The notes beneath the pieces were generated by a model that made no database searches, was not told the origin of the DNA, and worked only from the letters and a program-made list of their open reading frames with translations. Shown one piece after another: positions 19,890-27,690 of a stretch of DNA of 35,000 nt. The stretch's first letter is position 1. Each line of letters opens with the position of its first letter. The position numbers and the translations under genes were made by a program. This DNA is from Prorocentrum cordatum (lineage: Eukaryota; Sar; Dinophyceae; Prorocentrales; Prorocentraceae): NCBI GenBank assembly GCA_963575745.1, contig CAUYUJ010015746.1:172501-207500 (forward strand). The letters run 5' to 3'.

Positions 19890-20475
19890 TCGTCTCACCC
19901 GCCCGCAAGCAACTTGGCTTGCAAAACCCATGCGGCGGCGATTGCGATGACTGCTTGGCGCTGGTTGGCTCATCGCCGCGGCCGCGCTGGCGCGCGCGGG
20001 CCCGCGCGCGCGGCGGCCGGCTTGTCTGGCGCGACTGGCGCGGCCGAGGTGGCGCTGACCGCTGGGGGCTGCCAGCGCGTCTCGCAGGCCGCGCCGACGC
20101 GCTGACATTTCAGTCGAAGTCGGTGAATGGGGCGGACGCGGCGTCATGGCGAAGTCGACGACGGCAGACGCGACGATGATTGCAGCGATGCTGGCGACGA
20201 CGATGACGACGACGACGTCAAGGCCAATAATGGCGTCGACGCCGATGGCGACGACGACGCCGACGGCGCCCACGCGTCGGCGATGAAAGTCGCGAAAACA
20301 ATTCCGACGCGCTCGCGCGGCCGACGCGCGCGAGCGGCCCGCGCGGCGCTGCTTGCCAGGGGCCCCGCCCCCCAGCGCGCGTGCGAGGGCGTTCGAATGA
20401 TTTCGACATGCGCGCGCGCGAGAAGAACGCCTGGCCGAATTTGAAGAACCCGCTGGAAAACCGATGGCCCCCCTT
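19890..20475 (+). repeat. Composite repeat copy 3 (shortened)
   Basis: Anchor GCAACTTGGCTTGCAAAA at about 19908, then GGCGGCGATTGCGATGA and the CGCG middle with GACGACGACGACG runs; lacks the GAAACCATGTGT subrepeats before the next anchor. Confidence 0.7.
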
Positions 20476-20477
20476 GC

Positions 20478-21690
20478 GAACGCCCGCCCGCAACTTGGTC
20501 TGCATGGGCCCAGAGGCGGCGACTGCAACGAGTTCCTAGCGTCGGCTGGCGCCTCTCTGCGGCCGCGCTAGCCCGCGCGCGCCGCGGCCAGCTTGCGCGC
20601 CGCTGCCGACGCGGCCGCGGAGGGCGCTGACCGGCGGGCACTTCCCAACAGGCACTTCCGCGCGAGTCGGTGGCTTGGGCGGGCGCAGCACTGCGGCGAA
20701 GCCGACAACGGTGAACGCGATTCCGAGGACAGCGACGACGCCGGCGATGGCGGCGATGACGACGGCAAGGCCATTGACGCGCCGATGTTGATCGCGCCCG
20801 CCGGCATCGATGACGACGCCCCCACGTCGGCGACGAAGGTTTCGTGAAGGAGTTCGACGCGCGTGCGCGGCCGACGCGCGCGATGCGGCCCGCGTTGCAT
20901 CCTCTGACGCGGACCGTGCCACCCCGCGCCCAGCGCGCGCGCCCGGGCGTTCGAATGAGTTCGACATACGGCGCGAGAGGTCCGTTTGGGAGAATTTGAT
21001 GAACATGCAGAACGACTTATGGTTTTCTTCAGAATCCGCGAGGCCACGAGCGCAAGTTTCTTTTTTGAAAACTGAATTTGTAGAACCACGTGTTTTGACG
21101 TGTGGTCGGGGCGCTCGTTTTGAAATCCTCGCGAAACTTACGTTTTTTTGCAAGATTTCGGCGCGCGCGCGATGACGCGCACGCGCGCGCGTCGTTCCTT
21201 TTTTGTTGCACGGGGTGAATGCGTCGGCACACGCGCAAAGGCGTCTGAGCAATTTCGACACGCTCGCGGGAGAGGCCCGTGTGATAGCACGTTAGAGAAA
21301 GGTTGGAAGACCCATGGCTTTTCTTAAAGATCCGCAAGAGCACCCACGCAGGCTTGCCTGGAACACCCTCGTTGCGAAACCGCGTGTTGTTATACGTTGC
21401 GTGGCTGGTATGCCTGCGCATCCAAAGGTCTTTGAACAATTTTGGCATGCGCGCGCGACGACGCGCGCGTCTGCACTTCGTCCGATGTTCTGCGAGGGGC
21501 TCTTGAAAACTGATGATTTGCGATAACCGAGTGCGCGCATATTTTTCTGCAACTGCTGAAGGGGGGAACCGATATCGGCCTGTCTGGGATGGAACGAATT
21601 CATATGTAGGATGGACGATGGGGCATAATTGTGCAAATTGCAATACGGAAAAGGTGCACCGCTAACCCCGGGGCGGGGGGGGAGATTCGA
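20478..21690 (+). repeat. Composite repeat copy 4
   Basis: Anchor CCGCAACTTGGTCTGCATGG at about 20487, CGCG-rich middle, GATTTCGGCGCGCGCGCGA hairpins, GAAACCGCGTG subrepeats; ends GGGGAACCGATATCGGCCTG and a CCCCGGGGCGGGGG run near 21675, as copy 2 does. Confidence 0.75.
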
Positions 21691-21699
21691 AATCCTTGT

Positions 21700-22795
21700 T
21701 TGAAGGGAGGTCTATGTGGTGCAGTCTACACGATGCAATCCGTGCGGTACAGTCGATTTGGTGCAATTGGTTTTCACAAGCGAATTGGCAAATTCCATGC
21801 TCTTGCAAACATGCCACCCACCCGCAAATTGATTTGCAAAACCCATGCGGCGGCGACTGCGATGAGTGCCTTCCGTTGGATGGTGCCTCTCTGCGGCCGC
21901 ACTGACCCGCGCATGCTCGCGCGCACAGCGGCCAGCTTGTTACGCGCGACCGACACGGCCGCGGTGGCGCTGACTGCTGGGCACTTCCAAGCGGGCACTT
22001 CAGTGCGAGTCGGTGACTTGGGCTGGCGCGGTGTCATGGCGACGCCGGCAACAGTAGACACGATTCTTAAAATAGCAATGATGGTGACGATGGTGGCGAA
22101 GCCGACGGCAATGCCACTGACGGCGCCGATGTTGATCACGCCGGCCGATAACGATGACGTTGTCCTCGCGTCGGCGATGAAGGTTTTTGAAGGAGTTCGA
22201 CACGCGCGCGCGGCCGACGCGCGCGAGTGTCCAGCGTGGCATTATTTGACACGGATCGCGCCCCCATCCCCCAGCACGCGCGCAAAGGCGTGCGAATCAG
22301 TTCGACATGCGGCGCGAGAGGTCCGTGTGGCAGAAGTTGATGAGACCGCTACCTAAGGTTTTCTTCAGAATCCGCAAGACCGCGAGCGCAGGATGTTTTG
22401 AAAACAGATGTTGCGAAACCATGTGTTTTGATATGTTGTCGGGACACTCGTGTTTGAAAGCCTTACGACGCCTGAGGTTTTTGAAAGGTTGCGGCATACG
22501 CGCGCGACGACGCGCGCGTGCGCATGTCACCCCGCTTTTGCAAGGGATTCTTGCGACAGCACGCGCGCAACTGCGTTCGAGCGATCTCGACATGCGCGCG
22601 CGAAAGGCACGTTGTTTTGAACATCCTGGTTGCCAAACAATGTTTTTTGCATGTGTTCGTGACTCTCGATTCTGAAATCCCTGCGCAACCTTAGGTTTTT
22701 GAGTGATTTCGGCATGCGCGCGCGACGACGCGCGCGTGCGCACTTCATCCCATCTGTTGCCAGGCAGTCTTGAAAAACTGCTGATTTTTTATGCA
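21700..22795 (+). repeat. Composite repeat copy 5
   Basis: GTGCAAT-type motifs at 21715-21775, anchor CCGCAAATTGATTTGCAAAA at about 21824, then the same order as copy 1, with hairpins at about 22500 and 22712. The right end breaks off near 22795 at a TCTTCTTCCCTCTC stretch. Confidence 0.75.
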
Positions 22796-22850
22796 CTCTC
22801 TCATCTTCTTCCCTCTCGGGCTGGACGAAACGGGGGGGGTACTAAAGGGA

Positions 22851-22913
22851 GGGCGTTGGCGAATCGGCTCACGTAGCTGATTCGCAAGGCGCTGGAGGCG
22901 CCAGACAGCGCCC
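22851..22913. repeat. 63-nt three-way-junction palindrome
   Basis: Outer stem 22851-22855 with 22909-22913 (GGGCG/CGCCC). Hairpin A: 22859-22869 with 22875-22885 (11 pairs, one G-T, loop CACGT). Hairpin B: 22888-22893 with 22897-22902 (six pairs, loop GGA). See the findings for its likeness to the larger palindrome at 26334-26531. Confidence 0.6.
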
Positions 22914-23155
22914 GGCGGCGGGGACAAAACGAGCTGCATGCAGCAGATTTCGTGACCCCCCTTGCCCTATCCCCTCTTCTGTCCGACGCGACTCCCCCAA
23001 GGGGTAAGTAAGCAGCGCAGAAATAACACCTACGCGGCGGCCAGGGAGACAACGGGGGAAGAATAATACTCCCCTCCTCCTCCTCCCTGCCCTCAGGCCT
23101 CCAGAGCTCTCCAGAAGGAGGCTTCCACAAAAGCGAAAAAACGGAAAACATGGAT
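22914..23155. other. Stretch without recognisable content
   Basis: Contains a CTGCATGCAG palindrome at about 22934 but no clear repeat or coding signal. Confidence 0.45.
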
Positions 23156-23239
23156 TTCGATCCTCGTGCCCGTCTTCTCCTCTCCCCTCAGCTTTTTCGA
23201 TCTCTCCTACCAAGACCCACAAAAACAAGTCGTCCTTCG

Positions 23240-23266
23240 ATCCTCGCCTTCTCCTCCTCGTCTCCC

Positions 23267-23300
<34 letters not shown>

Positions 23301-23435
23301 CGCCGCCGTCGTCGTCGCTGCCACCGTCGTCGTCCGTCGTCATCGTCTTCGTCGTCGTCGTCGTCGTCGTCCGTCGTCGCCGTCGTCGGTCGTCGGTCGT
23401 CGGTCGTCGGTAGTCGTCGTCGTCGTCCTGTTTCT
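23240..23435 (+). repeat. CGT/TCG microsatellite
   Basis: CGTCGT and GTCGTCGGTCGTCGG units, switching register several times. Confidence 0.88.
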
Positions 23436-23455
23436 CGTTCTCCTCCTCCCCCTCC

Positions 23456-23707
23456 TTCGGGTTGACCCAAAAGGGGGTCCACCAGCGACAAGGGGGTGGT
23501 GCAATAGATCTGGTGCAATAAATTTGTGGGGTTGCAATACATTTGGGGTGCGCAATACATTCCGGAGCGCAAATGTATTGCTGGATTTTCGCGTGCAACG
23601 CATTACTTGCAATACAATGCAAAACGGCGCAATGCATTTGCAATACAATTGCCCGAAATCCATTGCACCACCCCCTTTCAGCTGGACCCCCGTTTGGGTC
23701 ACCCAAA
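23456..23707. mobile_element. MITE-like element with about 45-bp terminal inverted repeats
   Basis: Left end 23459-23505 and right end 23662-23707 are inverted repeats (GTTGACCCAAAAGGGGGTCC and, nearer the centre, AAGGGGGTGGTGCAAT; the right arm has GGGTGACCCAAACGGGGGTC and the same inner block). The middle is rich in GCAATACATT motifs. Both flanks are TCC tracts, as if the element had landed in one. It has no open frame, so it would depend on a transposase supplied elsewhere. Confidence 0.68.
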
Positions 23708-23709
23708 CT

Positions 23710-23795
23710 CCTCCTCCTCCTCCGCCTTCTCCGCCTTCTCCTCCTCCTCCTCCTCCTCCTCCTCCTCCTCCTCCTCTTCCCTACTTCCTCCATCC
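23710..23795 (+). repeat. TCC microsatellite
   Basis: Right flank of the MITE-like element; TCC with two GCC inserts. Confidence 0.88.
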
Positions 23796-23814
23796 CTTCT
23801 CCTTATCAATGGCT

Positions 23815-24110
23815 CCTCCCTGTCGCACCCCCAGACGTGTCAGCAGGGCGGGCCGGGCGTTTTGCCTGAGATTTGCCCACCACTCATGATCCTGAAGCTT
23901 TAACTTTGCAAGAGCTTCAAGGATAGAGAATGGAGGGCGGCTCGGATAGAGGGTGGCTCGGTTTCAAAATGCGGCTCTCGCGGAAGCGCAGCGCACAATT
24001 CTCTAAACAGCTCGCAACAGTTTCACGCATGGACGGCGGGTTGGCTTCAACATGTGTTTCTGGCATAAGCGCCGCGCACAGTTGTCTGAAAAGTTTGCAG
24101 CAGCTTGGAG
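23815..24110 (+). repeat. Dispersed repeat with about 85-bp units (copy B)
   Basis: CTCCCTGTCGC, AGGGCGGGCCGGGCGTTTTG, then two units with ATGCGGCTCTCGC, AAGCGC.GCGCACA and TCT..AAACA. Matches copy A at 10196-10640 and likewise follows a TCC tract. Confidence 0.72.
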
Positions 24111-24124
24111 AGTTCGTAAGGTTG

Positions 24125-24285
24125 AAGTTCCAAGAACAGTGTTCTGGCATGGGAAAAGCTTGTCAGGACGCAACAATCACACGTTGATCCGCCGTGCTGA
24201 TCGAAGACCCAAGAACAATGTCCTGGTACGACTTAGGGTTGTCGAGACGCAACAATCACGTTGATTCGCGGCGCTGGACTCCCAG
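24125..24285 (+). repeat. Two imperfect units of about 80 bp
   Basis: CCAAGAACAGTGTTCTGG..CAGGACGCAACAATCAC and CCAAGAACAATGTCCTGG..GAGACGCAACAATCACG, each ending in a GTTGATCCGC/GTTGATTCGC segment. Confidence 0.65.
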
Positions 24286-24424
24286 GAGTTGTGTTTTGAC
24301 TTGAGGATTCTCAAACGGTTGTCGTCCAATGGGGGCACTTCCCGTAATAGCAATAAATTCTCGCAGGGGCCAAAGCAAGGGGATTGGCAACGTCGATGAT
24401 GCTTCTGGGGTGTACACTGGTATT

Positions 24425-24665
24425 CCTCCTCCTCCTGTTCCTCCCCCATTCTCCTTCTCCTCCCCCTCACCCTTCCTACCCCCTCCCCCTCCCTACTCCC
24501 TCCTCCACCTCCTCCTCCCCCATTCCCCCTCCTCCTCCCCCTCTTCCCCGTCCTCCCCCTCCTCCTCCCCCTTCTCCTACTCCCTCCTCCCCCCCCTCCT
24601 CCCCCTCCCCCTCTCTACTCCCTCCTCCCCCTCCTCCTCCCCCCTCCCCCTGCCTTTTCCTTCCC
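24425..24665 (+). repeat. TCC/CCCCTCC-rich tract
   Basis: Pyrimidine-only except for rare A; CTCCCTCCTCC and CCCCCTCC units. Confidence 0.88.
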
Positions 24666-24669
24666 ACCT

Positions 24670-24785
24670 CCCATGCCCGTGGGCGGCCCCCCGTGTCCAG
24701 CGCGCTGACGTTGCGCAGCGCGTCCGGGTCGTCCTGGCCCGGGAGCCAGAAGAACCGGGAGTGGAGACCCGCCGCAGGATGGTAT
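24670..24785 (-). CDS. Possible exon, unrecognised
   Basis: On the minus strand the frame reads LHSRFFWLPGQDDPDAL then RNVSALDTGGRPRAWE, with nearly all codons ending in G or C, and meets a donor-like CATGGGAG/GTGGGAAGG just before the TCC tract. This would place the pyrimidine tract (purine on the minus strand) in an intron. No family recognised; the acceptor side is not clear. Confidence 0.25.
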
Positions 24786-24789
24786 AACA

Positions 24790-25265
24790 GTTTTGTGGCT
24801 GGGGCGCCAGCGTGTGCAGCGACCCACGGACCTACCAGTGGAAGCGAAAGCCTTCCACCGGAAGCGAAACCTTCCAGTGGTCGAAAAGTATGTCCGTACC
24901 CGCGATCTCGCGGGTGGGGCCCCTGGGATACGGGGCGCTTTTTCCGCGGATGCCCCGCGCAGAGCGTACCCGTGCGACCACGCATCCGCGGGATGGCGCC
25001 GCGGTCGCCCTGCTGGCCCCGAGCGCGACATCGGAGGCGGGCAGTCGTGGGAGAGCTCAAGCACCGGTTGGGCGCCTCAGGAGCCCACGGGCCGGCGCCG
25101 AGTCGTGCACGGAAGGGGCCCAGGGACAGACAAACGAGGAGACACAAGTCCCAGGGTGCCATCCACTCCTATGTACCTATTTCCTGGACTTCCGCCTTCT
25201 CCTCCACCTCCCATCCCTTCTATGCGTTGCCATGGGAAGCGATGTTTGCTCGTGTCTGTCTTTTT
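24790..25265. other. Mostly unassigned stretch
   Basis: Only a small direct repeat stands out at about 24838-24880: two GGAAGCGAAA..CCTTCCA units, each able to fold into a short hairpin. No gene recognised. Confidence 0.45.
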
Positions 25266-25276
25266 TCTCCTCTTGT

Positions 25277-25472
25277 CACACATACTCCAGACTTCATAAT
25301 AAAGGGATGGGGGTCTCATTTCGGGGGGGGTCTCTTCCAGGCTATCTTGGAGGGCCCGGGGGGTCTGGGGACGATGTTTTGGAAGGTTCTCCCACGGGGG
25401 ATGTCTGAAATGGCTTGTCTTGGAGGGTCCAGACCCCCTCCCTTATATTACGAAATCTGGAGTACGTACCAT
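25277..25472 (-). mobile_element. Short inverted-repeat element, introner-like
   Basis: The ends are inverted repeats of about 37 bp: ACATACTCCAGACTTCATAA on the plus strand at about 25280, and ACGTACTCCAGATTTCGTAA on the minus strand from about 25467, both continuing to an AAGGGA.GGGGGTCT block. On the minus strand the element begins GGTACGTACTCC, a good 5' splice site, and is followed about 35 bp downstream of its other end by a purine-rich AAAAGACAG acceptor-like site. No coding capacity. Confidence 0.5.
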
Positions 25473-25504
25473 CGCCTGTTGGGAAACATCGTGCGCACAT
25501 CTGC

Positions 25505-25660
25505 TCAAGAGGCGGGCAGGCCAGCGCCCGTGCTGAGCTCAGCCACCACGGGCCGCACGGCCGCCTCGCGCACTGCCGCAGCACGCCGGCCGTGCCCGCC
25601 CCTCTTCTCCCCGATGGCCCTGGTGACCCTCGCCGTGCCGGCCTCACACACAAGCTTGAA
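25505..25660 (-). CDS. Possible terminal exon, unrecognised
   Basis: The minus strand reads VCEAGTARVTRAIGEKRGG, AAAVREAAVRPVVAEL and STGAGLPAS before a TGA at 25505-25507, with codons almost all ending in G or C, unlike the T-rich DNA upstream. It may be the end of a gene, or the exon may leave the frame before the TGA and continue to the GGTACGTA donor at about 25472. No family recognised. Confidence 0.28.
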   Translation of the reverse strand, partial: FKLVCEAGTARVTRAIGEKRGGHGRRAAAVREAAVRPVVAELSTGAGLPAS

Positions 25661-25794
25661 TGATGTACACTGCAACTTCATAACAGTGCACATATGTGAA
25701 AATGCTTCCTTTCTTCCTCTTCTCCCTCCCTCCTCCCTGCAAGTCTTCTCTCCTCTGCCTCTACCTCCTCTTCCTCCTATACCTTCACCCTCCC

Positions 25795-26640
25795 TCACTC
25801 CTCGACGCCCTCTGACGCAGGCGGCATGTTCGCGAGCTCCTCGAACCGCATCGCGCGGACGCTCTCCCCGACGCCCTCGCTCGTCGGCACCTCAACGAAT
25901 TCGCTCGGCGATCTTCGGTCTCTCAGCACGTGGGCGGGTTTCTCGCCGATGGACTCGTGCTGCTCGGTGGGCGCCGGCATGTGGGAGGTGACCCCGACGG
26001 GTTCGCCGGCACCACCAGGAGCTTCCCGAACTTTGGTTTGGGGACGCGTTTATCGACGCCCTTTGACGTCGGAACCTCCAGGACCTGCTCGGCGATCTCA
26101 TCAAGGCCCAGCCACGCCCAGCCCGTCTGTGGCACCGCCTACACCGATCCATTTTGACCGAAATGTGTAGGCTCTTCCCTCTCCATCGACGGCGGCATCA
26201 TCGGCCGCCACGGCCTGCGCAGCGGAGGCAGCACCGCAGCCTTTCGCCAGGCGCTCCGACGCTGCTTGGGCCGAGGCCACGTTGGCCACGAGGTCCGTGA
26301 CATGCTCCTCGACCAGCTCCAGCACGGGCTCTAGGGGAACGAAGAATGGCATAAACACGAAAACTCGGAGGTCCGCGCGGATTTCTTGGATCCGCGCTGG
26401 ACCCCCCCCCTCCCTGGCGCGCGGAGCGCGCCAGGGGCGGCGCCGGAGGCGCCGCCCGGGGGCCCCAGCGCGGATCCGAGAAATCCGCGCGGACCTCCGA
26501 GTTTGTACGTTTCTGTCATTGTTCGTTCCCCCACTCTCGTCGACGCCCCGGGACGTCGACGCCTCTCACGCGGACGGTGTCCTCAGCGAGGGAGGTCCTG
26601 AGCCCGCGGCACGTGGGCGCACTCCCCAGTGCTCTCTCAG
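25795..26640 (-). pseudogene. VP-repeat gene fragment (left piece), frameshifted
   Basis: C-terminal part of an unrecognised Glu/Val/Pro-rich protein. Read leftwards: HVPRAQDLPR and a shifted AEDTVRVRGVDVPG (about 26610-26540); then, after a palindromic intron-like block (26331-26534), PVLELVEEHVTDLVANVASA and AASERLAKGCGAASAAQ, DDAAVDGEGRAYTFRSKWIG; shifted, DEIAEQVLEVPTSKGVDKRV and KPKFGKLLVVPA; shifted again, HMPAPTEQHESIGEKPAHVL, then EVPTSEGVGESV and the end PPASEGVEE with a stop at 25795. G/C-ending codons support coding origin. EVPTS(K/E)GV(D/G) units repeat inside it. The VP pattern is loosely like alveolin repeats, which is inference only. The right piece at 31465-32073 belongs to the same family. 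Confidence 0.5.
26334..26531. repeat. 198-bp palindrome with two inner GGA-loop hairpins
   Basis: Arms 26334-26400 and 26465-26531 are inverted repeats without indels, 59 of 67 positions matching; the inner 40 differ at one position. Between them lie hairpin 1 (26412-26422 with 26426-26436, 11 GC-rich pairs) and hairpin 2 (26437-26444 with 26448-26455), each closed by the loop GGA. The whole forms a long stem ending in a double-headed, T-shaped top. It lies about 110 bp upstream of the LINE edge. Confidence 0.9.
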
Positions 26641-26643
26641 ACG

Positions 26644-26653
26644 TTGGCTCAAG
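26644..26653 (+). other. Spliced-leader remnant at the LINE 5' edge
   Basis: TTGGCTCAAG equals the last 10 nt of the conserved 22-nt dinoflagellate spliced leader. It is followed directly by the leader of the LINE mRNA (GTGTTACTTCTC). Retrogenes in dinoflagellates are known to keep such remnants when a trans-spliced mRNA is copied back into the genome. Confidence 0.55.
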
Positions 26654-26755
26654 GTGTTACTTCTCAAGGTGTTACTTCTCTTACAGCTTACTTCTCTTAC
26701 AGCTTACTTCTCTTACAACCTACTCTCACATCTTATTTCTGTCTCGCTGCGCGGA
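26654..26755 (+). promoter_or_regulatory. Pyrimidine-rich leader with repeated TTACAG acceptor-like sites
   Basis: CAAGGTGTTACTTCT occurs twice in tandem, then CTTACTTCTCTTACAG-like units two to three times, giving CAG sites at about 26686 and 26702. This is what a 3' splice acceptor looks like (pyrimidines then AG), suitable for spliced-leader trans-splicing upstream of ORF1. Confidence 0.4.
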
Positions 26756-26784
26756 TCGGCGCCTCCACACAGGTCGCGACGAGG

Positions 26785-27690
26785 ATGAGCGATACAAGGA
26801 AGTTGAAGGCCAATGGCAGTGGTGCCGAAGCGCCTGAGAGGAAGACCGCTAGGGTCGACGAGAAGGACGACGATCTCCAGGTTGACGAGTCGGCGCCCGA
26901 CTGGGCCCAAAGCATGCAGAGGATGATGATCAAGATGATGGGGACGGTGAACAAAACGGCAACGGACACGCAGACGGTGAAGTTGCTGGCGCAGGAGGCG
27001 AAGGACGAGGCGACGGCGGCCAACGCGGCGGTCACCCAGGTTTCCGCGGACGTGGAGAATATGAAGAAGGAGTTGCCCAGCTTGGTGAGGGACATCGTCA
27101 AGGGGGAGGGGCTGTCCGGGACCGTATTTTCTTCGACGGCAGCCGGCAGCGCCGCCAAAGGCAAGGGCAAAGGCAAATCAGACACGGTGGAAAAATTGAA
27201 TCGCACGATGAATTTCGGAACGTTTCCCCAGGACACGAAGTCGGCTGATATAGTTAAGTTTTTGGAGGAGGTTGTGAAGGAGGCCAAGGAGGTGGAGGAG
27301 GTCTTCGCGTACGGTCGGAAGTTCGCGGAACGCGGAGCAGTTCGTTTCAAGACTCCGGAGGCGATGTGGGACTACCTGAAAAGTGGGGCGGCCAGCTCGC
27401 ACACGTACCAGGAGCAGAAGATTTACGGCAACGCTGACTACAGGAATCGCGACCCGGAGTCCGACGAGGCGAAGCGGGAGCGGGCAGTGAGAAAGCTCGT
27501 GCGGGCCATCATCGAAGTCAACGGGGGGGACGGGTCCAAGGTCAAGGAGCACATTGACACGAATTACAGGAAAGGCGTGGTATGGTGGAAGGAGTGCAGG
27601 GCAGGGGAGTGGAGAGACGGATCCATGCACCTGCTGGGACCAGGTACCAGGTACCAGGCCAAGTTCGACGAGCTGCACGCCGTGGAGTAG
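26785..27690 (+). CDS. LINE ORF1: coiled-coil RNA-binding protein
   Basis: 301 residues; expected to bind the element RNA and form the ribonucleoprotein particle used for target-primed reverse transcription. Residues 1-40 are charged and low complexity; 42-107 form a likely coiled coil (WAQSMQRMMIKMMGTVNKTA to VENMKKELPSLV); 121-132 are a Gly/Lys linker (SAAKGKGKGK); from about 136 follows an RRM-like region (LNRTMNFGTFPQDT, FLEEVVKEAKEV, VFAYGRKFAERGAVRF), as in ORF1 proteins of L1-type elements; the rest is basic. I chose the ATG at 26785: an in-frame ATG at 26629 lies upstream of the spliced-leader remnant and would not be in the mRNA. It ends in UAG at 27688-27690 and stays in the same frame as ORF2. 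The RRM assignment is by pattern, not by search. Confidence 0.78.
   Translation: MSDTRKLKANGSGAEAPERKTARVDEKDDDLQVDESAPDWAQSMQRMMIKMMGTVNKTATDTQTVKLLAQEAKDEATAANAAVTQVSADVENMKKELPSLVRDIVKGEGLSGTVFSSTAAGSAAKGKGKGKSDTVEKLNRTMNFGTFPQDTKSADIVKFLEEVVKEAKEVEEVFAYGRKFAERGAVRFKTPEAMWDYLKSGAASSHTYQEQKIYGNADYRNRDPESDEAKRERAVRKLVRAIIEVNGGDGSKVKEHIDTNYRKGVVWWKECRAGEWRDGSMHLLGPGTRYQAKFDELHAVE

Noticed and set aside
17180-22800. Arginine-rich frames over the composite array
   Set aside because: The same peptides appear in all copies with frame changes; no conserved frame across copies.
22851-22913. tRNA gene
   Set aside because: Cloverleaf-like, but the length, loops and absence of A/B box sequences do not fit a tRNA.
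24384-25991. 535-residue plus-strand open frame
   Set aside because: Runs through a TCC tract, an inverted-repeat element and antisense of coding-like islands; composition changes with each of them.
26629-26784. Upstream in-frame ATG for ORF1
   Set aside because: Lies before the spliced-leader remnant and would encode a leader made of the acceptor-like repeats.
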